The position numbers were made by a program, and so were the translations under genes. From the NCBI GenBank assembly GCA_011524845.1, contig WTJL01000015.1, positions 16,454-25,076 on the forward strand: DNA of 8,623 bases. The letters are read 5' to 3'. The notes beneath the pieces were generated by a model, which searched no databases, was not told the DNA's origin, and saw only the letters and a program-made list of their open reading frames with translations. The stretch comes from Flavobacteriales bacterium. GTDB taxonomy: Bacteria; Bacteroidota; Bacteroidia; Flavobacteriales_D; Sanyastnellaceae. Below are positions 1 through 6,130 of this stretch, piece after piece; within the stretch, counting starts at the first letter, position 1, and each line of letters opens with the position of its first letter.

Positions 1-84
1 CACCTCAAGGTCCTGGTAAAAGCAGCCTGAAAGGCCGAGCATCATCAGGGCGCAGGCGCCCCATGTGGCGAGCGTCTTACGCAT
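1..84 (-). CDS. N-terminus of a predicted lipoprotein (partial, runs off the left edge)
   Basis: The first 28 codons of a minus-strand gene, starting at the ATG at 84..82. The peptide begins MRKTLATWG, has a short hydrophobic core (ACALMMLGLSG) and a lipobox LSGC that puts the lipidated cysteine at residue 21, followed by FYQDLEV. This is a textbook type II signal peptide: two basic residues, a hydrophobic stretch, then L-S-G-C. The product should be a lipid-anchored envelope protein; nothing of the mature domain is visible, so no function can be given. The start overlaps the last 8 bases of the upstream dipeptidase gene (ATGCGTAA contains both the new start and the old stop). That suggests one transcript and coupled translation. 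The reading frame is open to the window edge. Confidence 0.75.
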   Translation of the reverse strand, partial: MRKTLATWGACALMMLGLSGCFYQDLEV

Positions 85-1462
85 GCCGTTGTGCAAATTC
101 TGCGTGGAAGTGAGGAATGGTCTCGATGCCCTTGAAGTAATTGAAAAGGCCGTAGTGCTCGTTGGGGCTGTGGATGGCGTCCGAGTCCAACCCAAAGCCC
201 ATCAACACCGTCTTCAAGCCCAAAATCTGCTCAAAGCTCGCCACAATGGGGATGCTTCCGCCGCTTCGCACGGGCACGGGAACCTTGCCGTAGGTCTTCT
301 CCATGGCTGCGGAAGCCGCCTGGTAGGCCGCGCTGTCCGTCGGCGTCACGGCAGGCTGTCCACCGTGCATGGCCGTCACTTTAAGCTTGACACTGGCCGG
401 GGCAATGCGCTTGAAATGCGCCTCGAACTTGGCGGTGATGTCGTCCGGATCCTGGTGAGGCACAAGGCGCATGGAAATCTTGGCGTAGGCCTTCGAGGCG
501 ATGACGGTTTTGGCGCCCTCGCCAGTGTATCCACCCCAAATGCCGTTCACGTCCAACGTTGGACGGATGCTCATTCGCTCAGGGGCGCTGTAGCCCGCTT
601 CCCCTTCCACGGCTCCGATGTCGATGCTCTTCTTGTAGGCGTCTTCGCTGAAGGGCGCTTCCGCCATGGCCTTGCGCTCGTCGTCGCTCAACACCTCCAC
701 GTCGTCGTAGAACCCCTCCACGGTGATTTGCTGATGCTCGTCCTTCAAGGAGGCAATCATCTCGCAGAGGATGTTGATGGGGTTGGGGGCCGCCCCGCCG
801 TACAGGCCGCTGTGCAAGTCGCGGTTGGGGCCGGTCACTTCCACCTCCACGTAGCTCAATCCGCGCAATCCCGTGGTGATGGACGGCACGTCGTTGGCAA
901 TCACCCCGGTGTCGCTCACAAGCACCACGTCAGCAGCCAGTCGCTCTTTGTGGGCTTCGAGGAAATCCTCCAAGTGAATCGAGCCCACTTCTTCTTCCCC
1001 CTCGATCATGAACTTGATGTTGCACGGCACTTGGTCGGTGGCCACCATGGCTTCAAACGCTTTGACGTGCATGAAGAATTGGCCTTTGTCGTCGCACGCA
1101 CCGCGGGCAAAAATGGCGCCTTCGGGGTGCAGTTCGGTCTTCTTGATCACAGGCTCAAACGCTGGACTGTCCCACAGTTCAACGGGGTCCGCGGGTTGCA
1201 CGTCGTAATGGCCGTACACCAAAACAGTCGGCAAGGCAGGGTCAATCAACTTCTCGCCGTACACCACAGGGTAGCCCTTGGTCGGCACCACCTCCACGTT
1301 GTCCGCCCCAGCTTTCCGCAGGTGGTCGGCCACGACTTCTGCACACTTGTTGGTGTCGTCGGCGTACGCCGGATCTGCAGAGATGCTGGGGATGCGCAAC
1401 AACTCCAAAAGCTCGTCAAGCATCCGCTCTCGGTGCTCGTTCATGTATTCCTTCACGTCCAT
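77..1462 (-). CDS. M20 family dipeptidase (carnosinase/CNDP-like metallopeptidase)
   Basis: A complete 461-residue zinc dipeptidase, probably cytoplasmic because no signal peptide is present. It should hydrolyse dipeptides or short peptides with two bridged metal ions. Visible active-site motifs, numbered from the chosen start: GHYDVQPAD with metal ligand H85 and D87; RGACDDKGQ with bridging D124; GEEEVGS with general base E157 and ligand E158; VSDTG with D184; and near the end DAIHSPNE with H431. The motif NRDLHSGLYGG (about 214-224) in the lid/dimerisation domain (about 200-365) is typical of the CNDP-like branch, where this His reaches the partner subunit's active site. ATG at 1462 is chosen. 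An in-frame TTG five codons upstream (1477) is possible but adds only a few residues outside the conserved part. It precedes and overlaps the lipoprotein start by 8 bases, and diverges from proline dehydrogenase across 66 bp. The family is secure; the exact substrate is not. Confidence 0.93.
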   Translation of the reverse strand: MDVKEYMNEHRERMLDELLELLRIPSISADPAYADDTNKCAEVVADHLRKAGADNVEVVPTKGYPVVYGEKLIDPALPTVLVYGHYDVQPADPVELWDSPAFEPVIKKTELHPEGAIFARGACDDKGQFFMHVKAFEAMVATDQVPCNIKFMIEGEEEVGSIHLEDFLEAHKERLAADVVLVSDTGVIANDVPSITTGLRGLSYVEVEVTGPNRDLHSGLYGGAAPNPINILCEMIASLKDEHQQITVEGFYDDVEVLSDDERKAMAEAPFSEDAYKKSIDIGAVEGEAGYSAPERMSIRPTLDVNGIWGGYTGEGAKTVIASKAYAKISMRLVPHQDPDDITAKFEAHFKRIAPASVKLKVTAMHGGQPAVTPTDSAAYQAASAAMEKTYGKVPVPVRSGGSIPIVASFEQILGLKTVLMGFGLDSDAIHSPNEHYGLFNYFKGIETIPHFHAEFAQRHA

Positions 1463-1528
1463 GCTTCGAAGGTACAACCTCGGTCTGCCTGGACCTATCT
1501 TCGGAGCCCGGTACGTTCACCTGTGACA
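1463..1528. promoter_or_regulatory. Divergent intergenic region between dipeptidase and proline dehydrogenase
   Basis: This 66-bp spacer must hold the start signals of both divergent genes unless they begin inside each other. On the plus strand TATCTTCG (1496..1503) differs by one base from the Bacteroidota -7 consensus TAnnTTTG and lies 25 bases before the proline dehydrogenase ATG. No convincing -33 TTTG sits at the usual spacing. On the minus strand TACCTTCG (1474..1467) is similar, but it ends only four bases before the dipeptidase ATG, too close for a normal leader. No Shine-Dalgarno sequence is evident for either gene. That promoters lie here follows from the gene layout; the individual boxes are weak. 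Confidence 0.35.
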
Positions 1529-2722
1529 ATGAGCTCCTCGAACCTCCCCCAATTCAACAACACGGCGCAGGCCTTTCAGCACCTGAGCGACGCCGAATTG
1601 CGTCGGGCTGTGGCCTTGTTTTCGTTGATCGGAAAGCCTTGGCTCGTGAATGCAGGCAGTGCCCTCGCCCACCTCGCCCTCGCGTTGCGGGTCCCCTTGG
1701 CTTGGGCGGTGAAGCCCACCGTGTACGCCCACTTTTGTGGGGGAGAATCCATCGACGATTCCGAGGAGACCACGGCGAAGTTGGCGGCCCACAACGTTCG
1801 CACCATCCTCGACTACAGCGCCGAAGGCCAAACCGCCGAGTCCGACCTCGACGCCACGTGCAGCGAGGTCCTGGCCACCATTCAAGCTGCAGATGGCGAC
1901 GCGCGACATGCCTTTGCCGTGTTCAAGGTGAGTGGACTGTCCTCCAACGTCCTGCTCGAGAAGGTGGGGAAAGTGATGGCGGGCGGCGAGGCCCTGAACC
2001 GAGAAGACGAGGAGGCGTGGGAGCGCGTCCAACGGCGCGTCCGTACGCTGTGCGAGGCCACCGCCAAGGCTGGCGGTCGCGTGATGATCGATGCCGAAGA
2101 ATCGTGGATTCAAGACGCCATTGACGCCCTCGCCGAGGACATGATGTCCGACTACAACCGCGACCGCGTCGTGGTCTACAACACGGTTCAGATGTACCGT
2201 CACGACCGACTGGCTTACCTCGAAGCCATGGCCGGCCGAGCCGAAGAAGGCGGATACATGTGCGGCGTGAAGCTTGTGCGCGGGGCCTACATGGAAAAGG
2301 AGCGCGAACGCGCGTCCCAGCATGGCTACCCTTCCCCCATTCAGCCCGACAAGGCAGCGTCAGACCGTGATTTTGATGCGGCAGTGAAATGGGTCTTGGA
2401 ACGCATCGCACAGGTTCACCTCGTCGCAGGAAGCCACAACGAAGAAAGCAACCTGAAGTTGTGCCAATGGATGGCCGAGAAGGGACTGGAACCCGGAGAT
2501 GAGCGCGTGGCGTTTGCCCAGCTCTTGGGGATGAGCGACCCCATCACGTTCAACCTCGCAGCGCACGGCTACAACGTGGCCAAATACGTGCCGTACGGAC
2601 CCATCCGCGAGGCCATCCCCTACCTCATCCGCCGCGCCCAAGAGAACACTTCCGTGGCCGGACAAACGTCGCGCGAGTTGTCCCTCCTTCGAGAAGAACA
2701 GCAGCGGCGGAAAAACCGCTGA
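1529..2722 (+). CDS. Proline dehydrogenase (monofunctional, FAD-dependent)
   Basis: A 397-residue enzyme that oxidises L-proline to delta-1-pyrroline-5-carboxylate with FAD and passes electrons to the respiratory quinone pool. The PRODH (beta/alpha)8 signatures appear in order: FKVSGL with the active-site Lys (K133), MIDAEESW (186-193), VKLVRGAYME (247-256), GSHNEES (301-307), FAQLLGMSD (329-337), YVPYGP (353-358) and YLIRRAQENTS (365-375). R368/R369 match the Arg pair that binds the proline carboxylate in PutA. There is no aldehyde dehydrogenase domain, so pyrroline-5-carboxylate oxidation must be done by another gene. The frame stays open far upstream, but that part is antisense to the dipeptidase; the ATG at 1529 is where PRODH-like sequence begins, and a GTG at 1523 is an alternative. 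The stop TGA touches the stop of the convergent receptor gene. The position next to a dipeptidase fits peptide and proline catabolism (inference). Confidence 0.95.
   Translation: MSSSNLPQFNNTAQAFQHLSDAELRRAVALFSLIGKPWLVNAGSALAHLALALRVPLAWAVKPTVYAHFCGGESIDDSEETTAKLAAHNVRTILDYSAEGQTAESDLDATCSEVLATIQAADGDARHAFAVFKVSGLSSNVLLEKVGKVMAGGEALNREDEEAWERVQRRVRTLCEATAKAGGRVMIDAEESWIQDAIDALAEDMMSDYNRDRVVVYNTVQMYRHDRLAYLEAMAGRAEEGGYMCGVKLVRGAYMEKERERASQHGYPSPIQPDKAASDRDFDAAVKWVLERIAQVHLVAGSHNEESNLKLCQWMAEKGLEPGDERVAFAQLLGMSDPITFNLAAHGYNVAKYVPYGPIREAIPYLIRRAQENTSVAGQTSRELSLLREEQQRRKNR
2705..2721. other. Small hairpin at the convergent gene junction
   Basis: CGGCGG-AAAAA-CCGCTG can form a 6-bp stem (including one G-T pair) with a 5-base A loop. 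It spans the last codons and most of the stop codon of proline dehydrogenase, at the point where the convergent receptor gene also ends. Neither strand has a T-run directly after the stem, so it is not a standard intrinsic terminator. It is the only compact hairpin I found at this junction. Confidence 0.3.
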
Positions 2723-5044
2723 TCAGAACGTCATGCTGGCTCCGGCGCGCAAGGCTCGGGGCATGCCAGGACGCAGGCCGTAAGGACGACGGGCCACGAC
2801 GTACACGTCGTTGAACACATTGGTCACCCCAGCGAACCACTCCACGTGATCCGAGGACTTCCAACGCACCGCAGCGTCTAGGATGGCCATCGCGTCGGTG
2901 CTTTCTGAGGGGTCCAAGTCACCTTGTCCCGCCGTCGTACGCATGGCCGACATCCCGCGAAGGTTGAGGTTGTAGCTCCACCGCGGGGCTTCCCAGCTCG
3001 CCGCCACACTGAACTGATGGGGCGCCAAATACGGCAACGCGTCCCCTTCATCCACCACACCCCATGGTTCAAAGTCGCTTTCAAACGCTTCCGTGAACAC
3101 GGCCTGGGTGTAGGTGTAGCTGACCCGCACAGGGAAATGGTGTTGGTCGTCGGCAAAGAAGGCCGAGGCGCCCGTCAATTCCAACACGTCCCCCACGGCC
3201 TCGACTTCCACCCCCTGGGCGCGAGAAGCCCCTCCGTTGAAGAGGTCCCCTGAACCGTCGCCTCCACTGGCCGTCAAATTGGCGCCGAGCAAGTTTTGGT
3301 GTTCGCTGTGGAACAAGGTGACTTGACTACTCAACATGCGAGAACTCCAGCGCGTTCCCACTTCGAGGTGGTTGCTGAACTCTGGCTCCGTGTCCGGAGA
3401 AGACCCCGGAGGCACAAACCCACGGTGCACCCCTGCAAACGCCGTCCACAGGTTGGGCACGAGGTCCACGTGAACCCCCAATCCGGGCAACCACACGTCC
3501 AGGTTGTTGGTCCGTTGGGTGCCTTCACCCAGCCGCTCCAAATCCTCTCCAAAGTCCTGTCTCGACAGCGCCATGCGTTCGTGACGCACGCCCGGGGTGA
3601 AGGCCCAAGCGCCCACGTGAAACGCCGCACGCATGTACCCAGCAAGCGCACGTGCCGACTCGATGCGGTTGCCCGCTGTGCCGGAGTCGCCCGCCGCCAC
3701 GAGGGCCATTTGGCCGTCCACCATGGCGTAGCGATCGCGCCACTGGAAGCGGTCCATGAAGTCTTCGTGGGCGCGCAGGCCGTACGTCAAGCGGTGCTGT
3801 TGGTCTCCACCAAACGTCCAACGGCCCCGATGCTGGACGCCACGGGCGCCGTACTGCCGGTTGTTGGCCTTGACGTCCAGTCCAACTCCAGAGGGTGTCG
3901 ATGCGCCCTGAAGCCAACCCAGCGCCTCGGTCATGGACGGGTCGGTCAAGATGTCGCCAAGGGGCAGTTTGGCCCCCGTCGAATCCACCACGCGGTCCAA
4001 CTTGTACCAGTTGCGCCCAAACCACGTTTGGTACCCCTCGGTGGTCATGGACCAACGGGTCGTGGGGTTGAATTCATGGCCCACAACGACATGGGCATGG
4101 TCGGTGATCATGAGGTCCTTGGCAGAAGCCGCGTAGCGACGGAAGGGGTTGGATGCAAAGTCCTGTTCCGCCAAGCCGAGGTACGTTTCCCGTGAAGATT
4201 CGCCGGACTGTGCCCCCTTCATTCGCACGGTGTGCTTGCCGGAAGTGGAGGTCCATTCGAGTTTGGCCACGACGTCGGTTTTCTCAAATCCCGTGTCTTC
4301 TCCCGTGTCCAGGGATTTGAACCCGTCGCTGCCCAATTGCATGAATTCAAGGCTGTATCCCCATTGTCCGTCCCGTCCACCCACCAAGGCGTGCATCTGT
4401 TGGTTGCGGAAGCTTCCCGTTTCCAGGCGAACGCGGCCTGCCACTTCGGCTTCAGGAATGGCGGACGACACGAGGTTCAGAGCGCCACCTGCGGTTTGGG
4501 GCCCAAAGGCGATTTGGCTGCCTCCCTTGCGAACCTCCACCCCTTCCATGCGGGCCATGGTGGGGAAGTAGTAGGCGGAAGGCGCGGCGTATGGAGCCGG
4601 GGCCATCAACACCCCGTCCTCCATCAAGGTGATGCGCGAGGAACGTTCCGTGCCGGAGCCACGCATCCCGATGTTGGGACGAAGGCCAAACCCATCCTCT
4701 GCCACGAGGTTGACCCCTGCCAACGCATGGAGCGTGCGAATGGGATCGGCGTAGGACATCTGCCGCAACGTCTTGGACGACAACCGCTGCATGGACCCAG
4801 GAATTTCACTGGCATCGGAGGCTCCCCCCGCCAGCGCGATTCCCCCCACCTCAGCTTCGGGAAGGGCGTGCCACATTTGGGTCATGACGTCCAAGCTGTC
4901 CTTGGACATCGCCTGCTCCACCCTGCCGTCAAACGCGTCTTGAGTGTAGCCCACAGCACACAACGTCAGCACCCATGACCAAATCGTCACTTGTGGAAAC
5001 AAAGCATGCCGGAGAGGGGCGGAAATCATGCCGCAAAAGTCCAT
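2723..5044 (-). CDS. FecA-like TonB-dependent outer-membrane receptor
   Basis: A 773-residue outer-membrane gated barrel. The signal peptide is residues 1 to about 35 (hydrophobic core VTIWSWVLTLCAVG). The plug runs from about 80 to 195 and includes GLRPNIGMRGSGTERSS, MEDGVLMAPAPYAAP and VEVRKGGSQIAFGPQTAGGALN. The 22-strand barrel fills the rest, up to a terminal Phe (GASMTF). The DGV-L-APAPYAAP block parallels E. coli FecA DGVPL-VAPYGQP, and RNWYKLDRV and ETYLGLAEQDF are typical of Bacteroidota proteins annotated as Fe(III)-dicitrate receptors. Import of a ferric chelate is therefore likely, but citrate itself is unproven. There is no STN signalling domain and no carboxypeptidase-regulatory domain; only about 45 residues lie between signal peptide and plug, where EVGGIAL may be the TonB box. 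ATG 5044 is the first start; ATG 5029 (residue 6) gives a neater signal peptide. No fecI/fecR-type genes are present in the window. Control may come from the palindrome just upstream. Confidence 0.92.
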   Translation of the reverse strand: MDFCGMISAPLRHALFPQVTIWSWVLTLCAVGYTQDAFDGRVEQAMSKDSLDVMTQMWHALPEAEVGGIALAGGASDASEIPGSMQRLSSKTLRQMSYADPIRTLHALAGVNLVAEDGFGLRPNIGMRGSGTERSSRITLMEDGVLMAPAPYAAPSAYYFPTMARMEGVEVRKGGSQIAFGPQTAGGALNLVSSAIPEAEVAGRVRLETGSFRNQQMHALVGGRDGQWGYSLEFMQLGSDGFKSLDTGEDTGFEKTDVVAKLEWTSTSGKHTVRMKGAQSGESSRETYLGLAEQDFASNPFRRYAASAKDLMITDHAHVVVGHEFNPTTRWSMTTEGYQTWFGRNWYKLDRVVDSTGAKLPLGDILTDPSMTEALGWLQGASTPSGVGLDVKANNRQYGARGVQHRGRWTFGGDQQHRLTYGLRAHEDFMDRFQWRDRYAMVDGQMALVAAGDSGTAGNRIESARALAGYMRAAFHVGAWAFTPGVRHERMALSRQDFGEDLERLGEGTQRTNNLDVWLPGLGVHVDLVPNLWTAFAGVHRGFVPPGSSPDTEPEFSNHLEVGTRWSSRMLSSQVTLFHSEHQNLLGANLTASGGDGSGDLFNGGASRAQGVEVEAVGDVLELTGASAFFADDQHHFPVRVSYTYTQAVFTEAFESDFEPWGVVDEGDALPYLAPHQFSVAASWEAPRWSYNLNLRGMSAMRTTAGQGDLDPSESTDAMAILDAAVRWKSSDHVEWFAGVTNVFNDVYVVARRPYGLRPGMPRALRAGASMTF

Positions 5045-5080
5045 CAGGACAACCCATCTTCACATCCCCCAAACAGGGTA

Positions 5081-5099
5081 ATCTGGAATCAGTCTAAAT
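5081..5099 (-). promoter_or_regulatory. AT-rich imperfect palindrome upstream of the FecA-like receptor (candidate operator)
   Basis: Read on the minus strand, ATTTAGACTGATTCCAGAT is a 19-base imperfect inverted repeat: 6 of the 9 arm positions pair around a central base. It is centred about 46 bases before the receptor ATG and stands out as AT-rich in a GC-rich region. Size, position and the kind of gene downstream fit an iron- or metal-responsive operator (Fur- or DtxR-like). I cannot name the regulator, and no good TAnnTTTG -7 box is visible beside it. TACCCTGT directly downstream is a poor match. Confidence 0.4.
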
Positions 5100-5106
5100 A
5101 AACTTT

Positions 5107-5124
5107 CCCACACCCAAGGGTGGG
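5107..5124 (-). terminator. Terminator-like hairpin after the DUF4249 gene
   Basis: On the minus strand CCCACCCTTGGGTGTGGG forms a 5-bp outer stem (CCCAC/GTGGG) with a partly paired interior. It is followed by AAAGTTTATTT, a T-rich but interrupted tail. It starts 22 bases past the DUF4249 stop and before the FecA-like gene, so it would separate the two transcription units. The broken T-tract keeps confidence moderate. Confidence 0.4.
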
Positions 5125-5146
5125 CACGCGCCTCATCAGGCCACCC

Positions 5147-6130
5147 TCACAACGGGATCACCACCTCGTTGGTCACCCCAAAGATGCCAAAGCCTTCCGG
5201 GATGTTGCCCTGGATGCTGGCAGGCTCCGCAAAGGGGTTGCCCAACGCGGAATAGTAGGCTTCTACGCTGTTGAAGTGGTTGGCCAACGACGCCGTCGGA
5301 CGCTCCACGCGAAGTCGGTACGAACCTTCTGTCGGAAACTCGCTGTCTCCGGCCCACGCCTCAAGCACAAGGTTGGCCATCGACACATTGTCTTCTCCGT
5401 TGTCTGTGGCAAGCAAACAACTGCACCCGGAATTGAACTCCATCCGCGGATCGGGGAACGCCGGATCCGCCACGTTGAACCATCCGGGGTCTGGCTCGCC
5501 GGGCTCGCCTGATTCTTCAGGTTTGAATTCAACAAAGACCATGTAATCGTCCCGAACACCTGGACGGTTGTCCAAATCGACCGTGAGCCTGTGGATGTAG
5601 TATTCAAACCCCCAGCCCTCGTCCACCGTGTCTGCATACGCCTCGAAGAGATGCTCCACCACAGGGGCTTCAGGCACGTCCTCCGTGACCACCATGGGCG
5701 CGAACGTGGGGGAAGCATCGACCACCAACGCGATGGCTCCTGGGAGCAGTTCGAGCGGTTGGTCGAGGGCGATTTTCATCAAGGACCCCGCCGACCATGG
5801 GCTCCACGGATCGGGATCTGCCCAGTGTGTGGAATCGCCTTGGGCCAACATCGTGCTTCCTTGCATCAACGCCACAGTGGCGTGTTTCAAAGGGACGCTT
5901 CCCGTGCTGTCCGTGATGCCTGCCGATTGATAGACCGTAGCGTACAGCACAGAGTCTCCTGGAGAGACAAACATGTTGACCGCGAGGCGCGGCTCATGTT
6001 CAGGAAATTCAATCTCGCTGACCACCCCGTTTTGGAGTTTCTCGCAGGACGAGAGCATGCCCAAGCTCACCGCCAAGGCCACGAAAGCGCTCCTAGAACG
6101 AGGCCGGGAAATCAGAAGTGGAAGCGCCAT
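5147..6130 (-). CDS. DUF4249-family lipoprotein, partner of the upstream TonB receptor
   Basis: A 327-residue lipoprotein whose family has no settled function to my knowledge. The N-terminus has basic residues (RPRSRS), a hydrophobic core and lipobox MLSSC, giving lipidated C29, so it is membrane-anchored and probably at the outer membrane. Family signs are PEHEPRLAVNMFVSPGDS just after the anchor (about 43-60), LKHATVALMQ (81-90) and the closing NPFAEPASIQGNIPEGFGIFG block (298-318). The middle has an acidic, Pro/Gly-rich stretch (about 203-230) and then a CSC pair (C236/C238). The ATG at 6130 lies inside the end of the upstream TonB receptor gene (19-bp overlap), indicating a shared transcript and probable translational coupling. 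By analogy with SusC/SusD it may cap the receptor or help capture its ligand; this is inference. Family assignment is from pattern memory. Confidence 0.85.
   Translation of the reverse strand: MALPLLISRPRSRSAFVALAVSLGMLSSCEKLQNGVVSEIEFPEHEPRLAVNMFVSPGDSVLYATVYQSAGITDSTGSVPLKHATVALMQGSTMLAQGDSTHWADPDPWSPWSAGSLMKIALDQPLELLPGAIALVVDASPTFAPMVVTEDVPEAPVVEHLFEAYADTVDEGWGFEYYIHRLTVDLDNRPGVRDDYMVFVEFKPEESGEPGEPDPGWFNVADPAFPDPRMEFNSGCSCLLATDNGEDNVSMANLVLEAWAGDSEFPTEGSYRLRVERPTASLANHFNSVEAYYSALGNPFAEPASIQGNIPEGFGIFGVTNEVVIPL

Noticed and set aside
1467..1474. TACCTTCG on the minus strand as the dipeptidase -7 promoter box.
   Set aside because: It ends four bases before the ATG, so transcription would start at or inside the start codon. 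No -33 element is visible.
1460..1477. TTG start for the dipeptidase, five codons upstream of ATG 1462.
   Set aside because: A standard ATG follows at once, and the extra residues YLRS add no conserved sequence; the ATG is the simpler choice.
65..1528. A plus-strand open frame continuous with proline dehydrogenase, suggesting an 885-residue fusion protein.
   Set aside because: The upstream part is the exact antisense of the dipeptidase, which has all its active-site motifs. The upstream translation is His/Val/Gly-rich with no recognisable domain. PRODH-like sequence begins only after the ATG at 1529.
1517..2323. A 268-codon minus-strand frame opposite proline dehydrogenase.
   Set aside because: It is a shadow of a gene with strong enzyme motifs on the plus strand; its composition is low-complexity and no domain is recognisable.
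3296..4978. Long plus-strand frames (about 300 and 250 codons) opposite the FecA-like receptor.
   Set aside because: They are antisense to an intact receptor with plug and barrel motifs. Arg/His/Val-rich translations are typical of GC-rich shadow frames.
5130..5141. GCCT-GATG-AGGC mini-hairpin after the DUF4249 stop.
   Set aside because: A 4-bp stem without a T-run is expected by chance in sequence of this composition.
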